Origin: an uncultured Clostridia bacterium | GTDB taxonomy: Bacteria > Bacillota > Clostridia > Peptostreptococcales > Anaerovoracaceae | Direction: 5' to 3' | Length of the DNA: 64,000 nucleotides | Assembly (NCBI GenBank): GCA_937900415.1 | Contig: CALCEY010000009.1 | Location: forward strand, 248,001 to 312,000 | Shown: piece by piece, positions 49,909 through 60,490 of the stretch | Layout: every line of letters begins with the position of its first letter | Position numbering within the stretch: the first letter of the stretch is position 1 | Notes under the pieces: generated by a model | Database searches by the model: none | The model's input: only the letters and a program-made list of their open reading frames with translations | What the model was told of the DNA's origin: nothing | Program-made: the position numbers and the translations under genes

Positions 49909-51156
49909 ATGACAGAAAAAAAAGAGCGAGTCATACTTCACTGTGACATGAACGGTTTTTATGCAGCCGTTGAACTTTTGGAACATCCCGAATTAAAGGA
50001 CAAACCCATGGCGGTAAGCGGAGATCCCGACAACCGCCACGGTATTATATTGGCTAAAAATCAGCTTGCTAAAGAATTCGGAGTAGTTACCGCCGAGACC
50101 ATATGGAAAGCAAAGAAAAAGTGTCCAGAGCTTCAGCTGGTGCGCCCCCATATGGACAAATACCGATACTACTGCAACCTTATAAACGAAATTTATCTGC
50201 GTTTCACCGATATGGTAGAGCCTTTCAGTATAGACGAATCGTGGCTTGACGTTACAGCCAGCCAGGGTCTTTTCGGCGACGGCGTTAAAATAGCCGATAC
50301 CATAAGGCGCACTGTTAAAGCAGAGCTTGGCATGACCCTTTCATCCGGCGTTTCTTTTAACAAAACTTTTGCTAAAATGGGTAGTGAATATAAAAAGCCG
50401 GACGCTACGACAGAAATTACGAAAGAAAATTTCAAAGAGCTCCTCTGGCCGCTTCCGGCAGGAGAGCTTTTCGGCGTTGGAAAAGCCACTGATGAAAAGC
50501 TGCGCCAGGTTGATATAAAGACAATAGGCGACATAGCTAATTGCAGAAAAGACTTGCTTGTATCGCTGTTCGGCAAACAGGGGACATTGATGTGGGAGCA
50601 CGCTAACGGCATAGATGACGATCCCGTATCTCATTACAATGAAAGAGAACCTGTAAAGTCAGTCGGAAACGGTATAACCTTCAGGCGCGATCTGACAACC
50701 CGCAATGACATTGCCGTCGCTGTAAAAGGACTTTCCGACACAGTTGCCGGACGTTTGCGAAAATACGGCCTCAAAGCCTGCGGAATCAAGGTAGATATAA
50801 AAGATCCCCACTTTAAAGTTATTTCAAGGCAGAAGCAACTTGTCTCACCTACGTGGCTGGCAGAAGAAATATCCTCTGCGGCCTCTGAAATCATATCCCA
50901 ATTCTGGCGCAAGGGTTCGCCTATACGCATGCTCACAATAACGGGAATCAATCTGACTACAGAAATCTCTCAGGAACAGCTCTCACTCTTCGGTTCCGAC
51001 ATCAAAACGAAAGAGCGGATGGAGAAAATGGAGCTTACCATGGACGAGGTAAGAAAAAAATACGGAAAGCACGCCATAGGCTTTGCCTCCGTAATGTCAA
51101 ATGACCTCGGTATAGAAATAAAAGATACCGGCGACGGTCCTGCCGGCAAAAAATAA
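49909..51156 (+). CDS. dinB: DNA polymerase IV (Y family)
   Basis: Error-prone translesion polymerase, 415 residues. Palm motif CDMNGFYAAVE and the catalytic SIDESWLDVT (second Asp/Glu), a finger/thumb region with AKMGSEYKKPD, and the little-finger domain with NGIDDDPVSHYNEREPVKSVG. AAAGGAG sits 9-12 nt before the chosen ATG (49909); an upstream in-frame ATG at 49816 is in sequence without family similarity. The beta-clamp motif is around QLSLFG near residue 360. No LexA box identified. Confidence 0.94.
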   Translation: MTEKKERVILHCDMNGFYAAVELLEHPELKDKPMAVSGDPDNRHGIILAKNQLAKEFGVVTAETIWKAKKKCPELQLVRPHMDKYRYYCNLINEIYLRFTDMVEPFSIDESWLDVTASQGLFGDGVKIADTIRRTVKAELGMTLSSGVSFNKTFAKMGSEYKKPDATTEITKENFKELLWPLPAGELFGVGKATDEKLRQVDIKTIGDIANCRKDLLVSLFGKQGTLMWEHANGIDDDPVSHYNEREPVKSVGNGITFRRDLTTRNDIAVAVKGLSDTVAGRLRKYGLKACGIKVDIKDPHFKVISRQKQLVSPTWLAEEISSAASEIISQFWRKGSPIRMLTITGINLTTEISQEQLSLFGSDIKTKERMEKMELTMDEVRKKYGKHAIGFASVMSNDLGIEIKDTGDGPAGKK

Positions 51157-51165
51157 GATACTGTA

Positions 51166-51693
51166 TTATCTGAATTCATCTGTTATCGGTTCTATGTACT
51201 TCCTGTCAACCATATCAGCTCCGTTTTTTACTGCGTCAAGGAGCTTTTCATCGTCAGGTGTTTTTTCGCTGTCTTTCTTTCCCTCCAAAATGTTGACCAT
51301 CATCTTCATTATCCCTGCGTCCAGCCCCTTTACACTGTTCGGATCATACGCTCCCGGACAGTAGTAGCAAGTAAGGCCTTTAACTTTTCTCTTGCTGAAA
51401 TTTATATCTCTGAGCTGCATTCTTGCTTCGCTGTTCATTATGTTTAATCCTACGGCAAATATGACCACCTTTTTTTCTCTCAGCCTTCTCACGTTCTTCT
51501 TTATCAGGTCGAAGCCCACTATGCCGCCGGCATGAACCCAGCCTCCGTAGATAATGTTATCGTATTTTTCAAAATCTCCTTTGGAAAAATCCTCGGCCTT
51601 TACCACATCACAATTCAATTCTTCTGCAATCCAGCCGGCATATTTTTCCGTAGAACCGTTTTTACTTTTATATATAACCACCGTTTTTTCCAT
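51166..51693 (-). CDS. Flavodoxin-like domain protein
   Basis: 175-residue protein with the flavodoxin phosphate-binding loop YKSKNGSTEKYAGWIAEEL (about 6-24), then IIYGGWVHAGGI where the isoalloxazine ring binds. It carries a few cysteines (CYYCPGAYD) seen in some clostridial flavodoxins. Likely an FMN protein with electron-transfer role. Start at MEKTVVI after AGGGTG. Ends 9 bp from dinB, in convergent orientation, without a clear terminator. Confidence 0.85.
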   Translation of the reverse strand: MEKTVVIYKSKNGSTEKYAGWIAEELNCDVVKAEDFSKGDFEKYDNIIYGGWVHAGGIVGFDLIKKNVRRLREKKVVIFAVGLNIMNSEARMQLRDINFSKRKVKGLTCYYCPGAYDPNSVKGLDAGIMKMMVNILEGKKDSEKTPDDEKLLDAVKNGADMVDRKYIEPITDEFR

Positions 51694-51703
51694 ACTTATC
51701 ACC

Positions 51704-52666
51704 CTATTTGCTGAGCACGTCTATCAAGTCGTAAAGCTCTTCGTTAAACTCTCTCGGTATTTTAAGCGCCTCTCTCAAGTCGTATGCTGTTATATGTCCG
51801 TCGCATATTCCTATGGCCTTGCTTTCCGCGCCGGAAACAAGCAACTCTACCGCTTTTGAGCCGCACAGCGTTGCAAGCATGCGATCGTTCATTGTTGGGC
51901 TTCCGCCTCGCTGCAAATACGAAAGAACCACTAACTTAGTCTCTTTACCCGTTCTTTCCTCTATAATCCTTACAAGCTCGTCGCTTGAAGTAGGCGTTCC
52001 CTCTGCCTTAATTATTATGCTGTGAAGCTTTCCTCTGTTGCTTCCTTCTATTATCTTGCGGCATACCTTGTTAACATCTTCCTTTTCCTCAGGTATCAGC
52101 GCACATTCAGCTCCTCCGGCAAGCGCGGCATAGAGGGCTATATCGCCGCATTTTCTTCCCATAACCTCTATAACTGTAGTTCTGTCGTGAGCGGATGAAG
52201 TGTCTCTTATCTTTCCCACGGCGTCAAGAACAGTAGTTACGGCAGTATCAAATCCTATAGTAAAATCCGTATAATTGAGATCGTTATCTATCGTTCCCGG
52301 AAGACCCATGACCTTGATTCCTCTCTCGTCGAGCTCTATACTTCCCTTGAGGGAGCCGTTTCCGCCTATAACGACAACTCCTTCGATTCCGAAGGTGTCC
52401 AGCATTTCAACAGCCTTATCTATCCATTTAGCCTCCATGAAACGCTCGCTTCTGGCAGTTTTAAGAACAGTTCCTCCCCTGTGAAGAATATCTCCGACGG
52501 AACTTCTGTCCATCTGTCTGAGTTCACCGTCAAGCATTCCTTCATAGCCTCGCTCTATTCCCCAAACTTCAAACCCGGCGTCAATCCCGCATCTTACCAC
52601 AGATCTTATAGCTGCATTCATTCCGGGAGCGTCTCCTCCGCTGGTAAGCACGCCTATTTTTCTCAT
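51704..52666 (-). CDS. pfkA: 6-phosphofructokinase
   Basis: ATP-dependent phosphofructokinase of glycolysis. 320 residues. GGDAPGMNAAIR (10-21) binds ATP, TIDNDLNYTDFTIGFDTA (about 124-141) contains the catalytic Asp and Thr, and ERTGKETKLVVLSYLQRGG carries allosteric-site residues. Downstream of dnaE by 125 bp, with no evident terminator between them, and followed after 10 bp by the flavodoxin-like gene. Confidence 0.97.
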   Translation of the reverse strand: MRKIGVLTSGGDAPGMNAAIRSVVRCGIDAGFEVWGIERGYEGMLDGELRQMDRSSVGDILHRGGTVLKTARSERFMEAKWIDKAVEMLDTFGIEGVVVIGGNGSLKGSIELDERGIKVMGLPGTIDNDLNYTDFTIGFDTAVTTVLDAVGKIRDTSSAHDRTTVIEVMGRKCGDIALYAALAGGAECALIPEEKEDVNKVCRKIIEGSNRGKLHSIIIKAEGTPTSSDELVRIIEERTGKETKLVVLSYLQRGGSPTMNDRMLATLCGSKAVELLVSGAESKAIGICDGHITAYDLREALKIPREFNEELYDLIDVLSK

Positions 52667-52791
52667 GATATATTCCTCCGATTCTACGATTATTCAGATT
52701 GCTGCTCAAATCAGCTGTCTTAAAGAACTATGTATTTCTGCGTCATATGCGAAGCACCCATCGCCTAATCAACCGCAGTTGCCGTATATCG

Positions 52792-55700
52792 TCATGCTCC
52801 GGCGCCATTTTCCGTATTCATTTTAACGTTTTCCCGCCCTAGTATAGCCTCCAGCTGATTTTTCAGAGCTGCTGTCGCCTCTCCCCACAAATCGCTTGAA
52901 GTTCTCAGTATCTTTCCATCCGGCAGATATATCAAAACCTGTACGCCTCCGTGGTGTCTCTGAAGAGTTGATTTTATCTGCTCCAAAACGATATTCACAT
53001 TTTCCTCAGCCGGTATCTTGAGCTTTATCAGATTATTCACATCAGCCACAGCGCGGCGATTCGGCGAAGAAGCGCCTGGCGTTCCCTGGGGACCTGCTGC
53101 CGAAGATTTATCCGTCGATAACGATATGTCATCTATCAGCATTATGCTGTCTGCTAAAATTTTCGGCGCTTCATCCTCCTTAAAATTCACCGTACCCTTT
53201 ACGACTATTACAGAGTCGCTGTTAATGCAATGAGCCGCCCGCTCATAAACATTGGGGAATACTACAACTTCAGCCACGCCGTAAAGATCCTCCAACGCCA
53301 GAAAGGCCATCATCTTGTTGCTCTTGGTAATCAGCGTCCGCTTGGAAGAAACCATACCTGTCATAACGGCTTTCATACCATCCTTTATATGGCTTCCCAC
53401 GCCGGTTCCGCTCTGACTGAAACTTTCCTGCGCTTGATTTTTTTCATCAAGCTCTTGATTCTCTGCCGCATGGTTGAGCTCCTCCGACGTTATCGTAGCT
53501 ACGGCTTTCATCCTTTCCTCATAATCCTTAAGCGGGTGATCGGTTATATAAACGCCGAGCATTTCTTTTTCCATCGCTAAAGATACATCCTTGGAAAACG
53601 GAAGCACGTCCGGAAGCTTAGGAGAAAGAGTTTCTGCCGCCGCTTCGCCTCCTATATCAAACAGAGTCATCTGTCCGGCCAAATTCTTGCGGCTGGCATT
53701 TTGAGCCGACTCCACCAATCCTTCATATATATTTAAAAGAGCTGCCTTGTTTTCCGAAAAGCAATTGCAGGCGCCTGCCTTTATCAGACTTTCTATGGCT
53801 TTCTTGTTTATCTGACTTATATCAAGCTGTTCTATGAAAGTAAATATATCGGACGGAACACCTTTTTCTTCCCTCGCATTTAGGATAGCATCTATAGCGT
53901 TTTCACCGACATTTTTTACGCCCATAAGTCCAAAACGGATTTTGCCGTCCTCCACGCTGAATTTTTTTACGCTCTTATTGACGCTCGGAGGAAGAACTTC
54001 TATATCCATCTCATTGCAATTTCTTATGTATTTGGGAATCTGATTGGCGTCGCCCATTACGCTGGTCATCAGCGCCGCCATAAACTCCACCGGATAATGA
54101 TATTTTAGATAACCGGTTTCGTAGGCCACCACCGCATAAGCTGCCGCATGACTCTTGTTGAAGGCATACTGAGCAAAGCTTACCATATCGTTGAAGATCG
54201 CCTCTGCCGCTTCTTCCGGGATTCCGTTACGTACGCAGCCCTTTATCTCTATATTTCCGTTATCATCGGTTTTTCCGTGGATAAAGTATTCCTTTTCCTC
54301 CAGCATCACGCTCATCTTTTTCTTTGACATTGCGCGGCGCACCAAATCCGAACGTCCATAGCTATAGCCGCCCAAATCTCTTACTATCTGCATTACCTGC
54401 TCCTGATATACGAGGCAGCCGTAGGTTACGTCAAGAATAGGGGCAAGGGACGGATGAATATATTTTATCTTTCCCGGATTTTTCTTGTTCTCTATATATT
54501 TAGGTATAGAGTCCATGGGACCCGGTCTGTAAAGGGAAATTCCTGCGACTACGTCCTCAAAGCAGCTCGGCTTAAGGTTCTTCATGAACTGAGTCATCCC
54601 CTGGCTTTCAAGCTGAAAAACACCCTGAGTATTGCCTTGGGAAATCATTTCATACACCTTTGCATCATCGTAGCCCAGCTTTGCAAAATCTATTGTGATT
54701 CCATGCTCTTTTTCTATGAGCTCAAGAGCGTCCCTTATTACCGTCAGGTTCCTGAGCCCCAGAAAATCCATCTTCAGAAGGCCCAGTTCTTCTATGGTCG
54801 TCATCGTGAACTGTGTAGCAGGCCCTTTATCGGAAAGATACAGCGGTACGTACTCATCTATGGGTTTTTTTGAAATAACCACTCCGGCCGCATGGGTTGA
54901 GGCATGGCGCGGCATTCCTTCGAGAGCCCTGGCCATATCAAGGACTTGTTTGGCCTTCGGATTTTCCGCATACATGTCGGCCAGCTCCGGATTTGTTTCA
55001 AGAGCCTTGGAGATGGTCATATGCAGATCAAAGGGGATGGCCTTTGCTATCATGTCGGTCTCAGCATAGCTTACGTCCAGCGCTCTTCCCACATCTCTTA
55101 CAGCCTGCTTTGCCTTCATTGTACCGAATGTTATTATCTGACATACCTTGTCTTCGCCATATTTTCTCGTAACATAATCTATAACTTCCTGTCTTCTTTC
55201 ATAGCAGAAGTCTATATCTATATCCGGCATACTTACACGTTCCGGATTTAAAAACCGTTCAAATATGAGATTATATCTTATAGGATCTATATCTGTTATT
55301 TTCAGGCAGTATGCTACCAGCGAACCTGCGGCCGAGCCTCTTCCGGGTCCCACCATTATGCCGTTTTCCTTGGCGTAATTGATGAAATCCCATACGATCA
55401 GAAAATATTCCACATATCCCATGGAAACTATGGTTCCTATTTCATATTCCAGTCTTTCAGTCAGGCTGTCGTCGCGTCTTGTCCCATACCTTTCTTCAAG
55501 CCCCTTATAACAAAGCTCCCTCAAATATTCCTCGTTGCTCTTACCTTCCGGAGATACAAATTCAGGCAGATGATACTGGCCGAACTGAAATTCCACATTA
55601 CAGGCATCGGCTACCAACTGTGTGTTGTCTATGGCTTCAGGAACATTTGCGAAAATTCTCCGCATCTCATCTTCGCTTTTCAGATAAAATTCATCATTGG

Positions 55701-56412
55701 GAAATCTCATGCGGTTTTCATCGTTTATACTGGTGGCTGTCTGTATGGCCAGCAATACGTCATGAGCTTCCGCATCTTCCCTGCGCACATAATGAACGTC
55801 GTTGGTCGCAACGACAGGCACATCTAACTCTCCGCCAAGCTTAATGAGCAATGGGTTTATTTCAGCCTCTTCCTCAAGACCCTGATCCTGAAGTTCAAGG
55901 AAAAAATTTCCCCGGCCGAAAATTTCGAGAAGTTCAGAGGCTTCTTTCTTTGCTCCTTCATAATCGCCCCGAAGCAGTCTGTTCTGTACGTTTCCCGCAA
56001 GGCATGCTGAAAGAGCTATTATTCCTCCGCTGTGTTCTCTCAAAACGTCTTTATCTATACGAGGCTTATAATAGTATCCTTTTATGTATCCTATGGAAAC
56101 AATTTTTATGAGGTTTCTGTAACCCTCTTCATTTTTGGCAAGCAGCACCAGATGCCCCTGATGCTTGTCCTTATCCGCTTCCTTGTCGGTCAGTTTTCTC
56201 GCCGCCGTATAAACCTCGCAGCCTATAATAGGTTTGATTCCCTGCTTCTTACATTCTTTATAGAAATCTATCACGCCAAACATAGCACCGTGATCGGTGA
56301 TCGCAAGGCTTTCCATCCCAAGCTCCCTTGCCCGGCTTACAAGATCTCCTATCCTGGCGGCGCCGTCCAGCAGGCTGTATTCGGTATGAACATGTAAATG
56401 TGTGAATGCCAT
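52792..56412 (-). CDS. dnaE: DNA polymerase III subunit alpha (DnaE)
   Basis: Replicative polymerase. 1206 residues: PHP domain (LHVHTEYSLLDGAAR at 5-19), polymerase palm with PDIDIDFCYERRQEV (catalytic Asp pair), thumb and fingers, beta-binding region and OB-fold (VVSSKRTLITKSN-like, about 1020-1090), matching DnaE1 proteins that lack PolC-type exonuclease. Many Firmicutes also have PolC. GGAG site precedes the ATG. The gene runs away from the V-ATPase operon. Confidence 0.96.
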   Translation of the reverse strand: MAFTHLHVHTEYSLLDGAARIGDLVSRARELGMESLAITDHGAMFGVIDFYKECKKQGIKPIIGCEVYTAARKLTDKEADKDKHQGHLVLLAKNEEGYRNLIKIVSIGYIKGYYYKPRIDKDVLREHSGGIIALSACLAGNVQNRLLRGDYEGAKKEASELLEIFGRGNFFLELQDQGLEEEAEINPLLIKLGGELDVPVVATNDVHYVRREDAEAHDVLLAIQTATSINDENRMRFPNDEFYLKSEDEMRRIFANVPEAIDNTQLVADACNVEFQFGQYHLPEFVSPEGKSNEEYLRELCYKGLEERYGTRRDDSLTERLEYEIGTIVSMGYVEYFLIVWDFINYAKENGIMVGPGRGSAAGSLVAYCLKITDIDPIRYNLIFERFLNPERVSMPDIDIDFCYERRQEVIDYVTRKYGEDKVCQIITFGTMKAKQAVRDVGRALDVSYAETDMIAKAIPFDLHMTISKALETNPELADMYAENPKAKQVLDMARALEGMPRHASTHAAGVVISKKPIDEYVPLYLSDKGPATQFTMTTIEELGLLKMDFLGLRNLTVIRDALELIEKEHGITIDFAKLGYDDAKVYEMISQGNTQGVFQLESQGMTQFMKNLKPSCFEDVVAGISLYRPGPMDSIPKYIENKKNPGKIKYIHPSLAPILDVTYGCLVYQEQVMQIVRDLGGYSYGRSDLVRRAMSKKKMSVMLEEKEYFIHGKTDDNGNIEIKGCVRNGIPEEAAEAIFNDMVSFAQYAFNKSHAAAYAVVAYETGYLKYHYPVEFMAALMTSVMGDANQIPKYIRNCNEMDIEVLPPSVNKSVKKFSVEDGKIRFGLMGVKNVGENAIDAILNAREEKGVPSDIFTFIEQLDISQINKKAIESLIKAGACNCFSENKAALLNIYEGLVESAQNASRKNLAGQMTLFDIGGEAAAETLSPKLPDVLPFSKDVSLAMEKEMLGVYITDHPLKDYEERMKAVATITSEELNHAAENQELDEKNQAQESFSQSGTGVGSHIKDGMKAVMTGMVSSKRTLITKSNKMMAFLALEDLYGVAEVVVFPNVYERAAHCINSDSVIVVKGTVNFKEDEAPKILADSIMLIDDISLSTDKSSAAGPQGTPGASSPNRRAVADVNNLIKLKIPAEENVNIVLEQIKSTLQRHHGGVQVLIYLPDGKILRTSSDLWGEATAALKNQLEAILGRENVKMNTENGAGA

Positions 56413-56537
56413 GATTTTTTCTCCTTTTTAACATTTTACCACAGCAGTATATGTTTGAAAAGCGGCGTTTAAAACGTTTGCTCCGGCGTTGATTACAGCG
56501 CTGTGAGTTAAAAGGTTTGTTCCGGCTTCTGCCTACT

Positions 56538-56620
56538 AAAAAACAGACTCACGGGAGCCATTTGTATTTGTAAACACCCTATAAAATAAAGTATATACAA
56601 ACGGTTCCGAATGAGTCTGC
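56538..56620 (-). terminator. Large terminator after the V-ATPase operon
   Basis: Imperfect inverted repeat with arms at 56544-56568 and 56594-56619 (outer 8 bp CAGACTCA/TGAGTCTG perfect). On the minus strand a run of six T follows, right after the stem. Confidence 0.8.
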
Positions 56621-56637
56621 CATTTCTGAATCAAAGG

Positions 56638-57315
56638 CTACCCGCAGGCTTCCCTTGTACGCTCGCGTTTTTCCTCGATGGATTCCTTCAGAATCATGTC
56701 CTTAACCTTCATAAGTCTTGTCTGATTGCCTCGCTCATTTTCATCAAGCTTCATGACTATATATTTTATTGTCATTTCAAGCTGAGGTATCTTGACGTAT
56801 TCAAGAGCGTTTACACGGCGGCGCGTTTTTTCCAGCTCAGCTGCCAGCATCGCAACCTCCTTTTCCTTGGCCGCCAGTTCCAGCATTGCAGGAAGTATCT
56901 GTGCAAGGCCGTCTATAGCGGCGTCCAGCTCTCCCGATGTGCTGGCGAAGCCGTATGAATATATGTCCGAAGCATCTGACGCAGTAGTTTCATAACTGAA
57001 TTGAGGAACGTCCACGCTCATCACGTTCTTGCCTTCTACGTTCAGCTTTACTCCCTGCTTTGGAAACATCAGGGCTTCTTCAAGAACTTCCCGGCTCATA
57101 ACGGCGCTGGCAACCGAAAAACTTTCATACACCTTGGAAAGAGCCGTCTCCACTTCTTCACGGAGCCTCTTGTTTTCGCGGGCCAAATCAAGAAAGCCCT
57201 TCATCAGCTGGTCTCGCTTATCCTTCATGAGCTTGTGTCCCCGCCTGGCTGTAATCAGTCTCTTTTTCAAGGTTGTAAGCATCATTCTGGTAGGATTTAC
57301 ATTCAATCTTTCCAT
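56638..57315 (-). CDS. ntpD: V-type ATP synthase subunit D
   Basis: 225-residue central shaft subunit, two long helices forming an antiparallel coiled coil (LNVNPTRMMLTTLKKRL at the start and a C-terminal helix with RRRVNALEYVKIPQLEMT), connecting the A3B3 head to the rotor. Last gene of the operon, 25 bp after subunit B. Confidence 0.94.
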   Translation of the reverse strand: MERLNVNPTRMMLTTLKKRLITARRGHKLMKDKRDQLMKGFLDLARENKRLREEVETALSKVYESFSVASAVMSREVLEEALMFPKQGVKLNVEGKNVMSVDVPQFSYETTASDASDIYSYGFASTSGELDAAIDGLAQILPAMLELAAKEKEVAMLAAELEKTRRRVNALEYVKIPQLEMTIKYIVMKLDENERGNQTRLMKVKDMILKESIEEKRERTREACG

Positions 57316-57340
57316 AATATCACCAAAATTTCCCTTAAAA

Positions 57341-58717
57341 TTACTGTTCTTTGCCCAGATACTTTTCTATATACTCGTCCTTGATACGTTTAAGCTCGCT
57401 CTTAGGCAGCAGCTCCAGCAGCTTCCAGCCTGTGTTAAGAGTCTCTTCTATGGTTCTGTCCGTATTATATCCCTGAGAAACGTATTCTTTTTCAAAAGCC
57501 TGTGAAAACTGCGCATATTTGAGGTCGGTCTCAGTCAGAGCCGCTTCTCCCAAAATTGTAACGAGCTCTAAGGCCTCTTTTCCTTTAGCATACGCAGCGA
57601 AAAGCTGGTTCATCGTATCGGCATGATCCTCTCTCGTCTTTCCTTTTCCGATTCCCTTATCCTTAAGACGCGAAAGGGAAGGAAGCACGTCTATAGGAGG
57701 CTGAATACCTTTCCTGTAAAGCTCTCTTGATAAAATTATCTGTCCCTCGGTGATATATCCGGTCAGATCCGGAATAGGATGCGTCTTATCTTCTTCCGGC
57801 ATGGTAAGAATAGGTATCATGGTGATTGAACCGTCATAGCCTTTCTTACGTCCTGCTCTCTCATACATCGTCGCAAGGTCCGTATACAGGTATCCCGGAT
57901 ATCCTCTTCTTCCAGGAACCTCTTTTCTGGCCGCCGAAACCTCTCGCAAAGCTTCCGCATAATTAGTAATATCAGTCAATATTACAAGCACATGCATACC
58001 CAGATCAAAAGCCAGATACTCAGCGGCGGTAAGAGCCATACGAGGAGTTGCAATACGCTCTACGGCAGGGTCATTGGCCAGATTCATGAAAAGAACCGTC
58101 CTGTCGATAGCTCCTGTTTTCCTAAAATCTGACGCAAAGAACTCCGCTTCCTCATGGGTTATACCTATGGCGGCAAAGACTACTGCAAAGTTTCCCTCGC
58201 TTCCCCTCACCTTAGCCTGACGGGCAATCTGAGCCGCCAGATTTGCATGAGGAAGTCCCGAAGCCGAGAATATAGGCAGCTTCTGTCCTCTTACCAACGT
58301 ATTCAGACCGTCTATCGCCGATACTCCCGTCTGTATGAATTCAGACGGATAGTCCCTGGCTGCCGGATTCATAGGCAAGCCATTTATATCCATTCTCTTT
58401 TCTGCGATAATTTCAGGGCCTCCGTCCTTAGGACGTCCCATTCCGTCGAAAACTCTTCCCAGTATATCCGGCGAAACTGCAAGCTCCGTTCCTCTTCCCA
58501 GGAACTTAACCGTGCTTTCCTTAAGATTTATTCCAGTCGAGCTTTCAAAAAGCTGCACCATGGCGTCAGACCCGTTGACTTCCAATACTTTGCAAAGTCT
58601 CTTTTCTCCGCTTGGAAGTATAATTTCGCCAAGCTCATCGTAGGTAACGTTTTCAACGTTCTTTACCAGCATAAGAGGTCCGACTACTTCACTTATGGTT
58701 TTATATTCTTTAATCAT
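57341..58717 (-). CDS. ntpB: V-type ATP synthase subunit B
   Basis: 458-residue non-catalytic head subunit. It has the ATPase fold but lacks the canonical P-loop; ASGLPHANLAAQIARQA stands in its place (about 152-168). LVILTDITNYAEALREVSAARKEVP is strongly conserved. Overlaps subunit A by 8 nt. Confidence 0.96.
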   Translation of the reverse strand: MIKEYKTISEVVGPLMLVKNVENVTYDELGEIILPSGEKRLCKVLEVNGSDAMVQLFESSTGINLKESTVKFLGRGTELAVSPDILGRVFDGMGRPKDGGPEIIAEKRMDINGLPMNPAARDYPSEFIQTGVSAIDGLNTLVRGQKLPIFSASGLPHANLAAQIARQAKVRGSEGNFAVVFAAIGITHEEAEFFASDFRKTGAIDRTVLFMNLANDPAVERIATPRMALTAAEYLAFDLGMHVLVILTDITNYAEALREVSAARKEVPGRRGYPGYLYTDLATMYERAGRKKGYDGSITMIPILTMPEEDKTHPIPDLTGYITEGQIILSRELYRKGIQPPIDVLPSLSRLKDKGIGKGKTREDHADTMNQLFAAYAKGKEALELVTILGEAALTETDLKYAQFSQAFEKEYVSQGYNTDRTIEETLNTGWKLLELLPKSELKRIKDEYIEKYLGKEQ

Positions 58718-60488
58718 CGTCTTCAGCCTCCTTCGCCGTCAGTGCGGAGATACTCTCCTTCATTTCAGCCATAACACTGTCAAAAGCTGCGTCTACATCT
58801 TTTTCTTCTACGTATTTAAAACGTCCAATGGTCTCTCTCACAGGGAGCTCCAGCAGCTTTCCGAAAGCCGCTCCCTTAGCTACGGCCTCCCTTGCCAGCC
58901 TGTGGAAGGACAAAATCAGCTTAAGCATCTTGTACTGTTTGTTGAGGGAGGTATAGGTGTCCACTTCATGGAAAGCGTTCTGATGCAGATAATCTTCACG
59001 TATCGACTTTGCAACCTCCAGCTTCAGTCTGTCTTCCGGTGAAAGTCCGTCAACGCCTACAAGCTGTACCACTTCGTTGAGTTCGGATTCCTCTTGAAGC
59101 AGATGTATCGCTCTGGCTCTCAGTTTAGGGAATTCCTTGCTTACATTTTCCGCATACCATTCTTCTAATCTGTCTACATATAGAGAATAGCTCTGCAGCC
59201 AGTTTATAGCCGGAAAATGTCTCTTATATGCAAGAGAGGAATCAAGGCACCAGAACACCTTAACTATTCTTAAAGTTGCCTGAGATACAGGCTCTGAAAT
59301 GTCTCCTCCCGGAGGAGATACCGCTCCTATAGCCGACAAGGCTCCCAGTCTTCCCTCTTTACCTAGAGAAACGGTTCTTCCCGCTCTCTCATAGAACTGA
59401 GCAAGACGTGACGCCAGATATGCAGGGTATCCTTCTTCACCCGGCATTTCTTCAAGACGTCCTGACATTTCACGAAGAGCCTCCGCCCATCTTGAAGTCG
59501 AATCTGCCATTATGGCTACCGAATATCCCATATCCCTGAAATACTCAGCTATGGTTATTCCTGTATAGATAGAAGCTTCACGAGCCGCTACCGGCATGTC
59601 TGAGGTGTTGGCTATAAGCACAGTCCTCTTCATTATAGATTCACCGGTATTAGGGTCCTTAAGTTCAGGAAATTCCATCAATACGTCGGTCATCTCATTT
59701 CCACGTTCTCCGCAGCCGATATATACTACAATTTCAGCGTCCGCCCACTTGGCCAGCTGATGCTGTACAACTGTTTTTCCGGATCCGAATGGTCCCGGAA
59801 CTGCGGCCACTCCGCCCTTAGCTATGGGAAACAGCGTGTCGATAACTCTCTGCCCTGTGATGAGAGGCATTTCCGGAACAAGCTTTTCCTTGTAAGGTCT
59901 CCCCTTTCTTACAGGCCATTTCTGCATCATAGTCAGCTCTTTTACTTGTCCGTCTGCCGTACGCACCCTGCATACCGGCTGATCCACGGTAAATTCGCCT
60001 TCTTCTACGGATTCCACAGTTCCGGCGATGCCGTAAGGAACCATTATCCTCTGCTCGACTAAAACGGTCTCCTGTACGGTTCCGATTATATCTCCGGGCT
60101 CCACCTCATCTCCGGCCTTTACCGCAGGAACGAAATTCCATTTCTTTTCTCTTGAGAGAGACGGAACCTTTACACCTCTTGTAATGTTGGCGCCTGCTAC
60201 CTTATACATCTCCTCAAGCGGTCTCTGGATCCCGTCGTACATGGTTTCGATAAGTCCAGGCCCCAGCTCTACGGAAAGCGGAGCTCCCGTCGTAACTACC
60301 GGAACCCCCGGTCCTATGCCTGCCGTTTCTTCATATACCTGAATAGACGCCTTGTCGCCTCTCATTTCTATTATTTCACCTATCAGACCCTGTTCTCCGA
60401 CATGCACCACGTCGTACATGTTGGCCTCTTCCATTCCCGAGGCTATAACCAGAGGGCCTGATACTTTTACTACTTTTCCCTGACTCAT
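58710..60488 (-). CDS. ntpA: V-type ATP synthase subunit A (catalytic)
   Basis: 592-residue catalytic subunit with the P-loop GPFGSGKT near residue 235, a long non-homologous insertion (about 100-200) typical of V-type A subunits, and MADSTSRWAEALREMSGRL. Hydrolyses ATP or makes it, depending on the gradient. It is 2 bp after the F gene. Confidence 0.97.
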   Translation of the reverse strand: MSQGKVVKVSGPLVIASGMEEANMYDVVHVGEQGLIGEIIEMRGDKASIQVYEETAGIGPGVPVVTTGAPLSVELGPGLIETMYDGIQRPLEEMYKVAGANITRGVKVPSLSREKKWNFVPAVKAGDEVEPGDIIGTVQETVLVEQRIMVPYGIAGTVESVEEGEFTVDQPVCRVRTADGQVKELTMMQKWPVRKGRPYKEKLVPEMPLITGQRVIDTLFPIAKGGVAAVPGPFGSGKTVVQHQLAKWADAEIVVYIGCGERGNEMTDVLMEFPELKDPNTGESIMKRTVLIANTSDMPVAAREASIYTGITIAEYFRDMGYSVAIMADSTSRWAEALREMSGRLEEMPGEEGYPAYLASRLAQFYERAGRTVSLGKEGRLGALSAIGAVSPPGGDISEPVSQATLRIVKVFWCLDSSLAYKRHFPAINWLQSYSLYVDRLEEWYAENVSKEFPKLRARAIHLLQEESELNEVVQLVGVDGLSPEDRLKLEVAKSIREDYLHQNAFHEVDTYTSLNKQYKMLKLILSFHRLAREAVAKGAAFGKLLELPVRETIGRFKYVEEKDVDAAFDSVMAEMKESISALTAKEAEDDD

Positions 60489-60490
60489 TG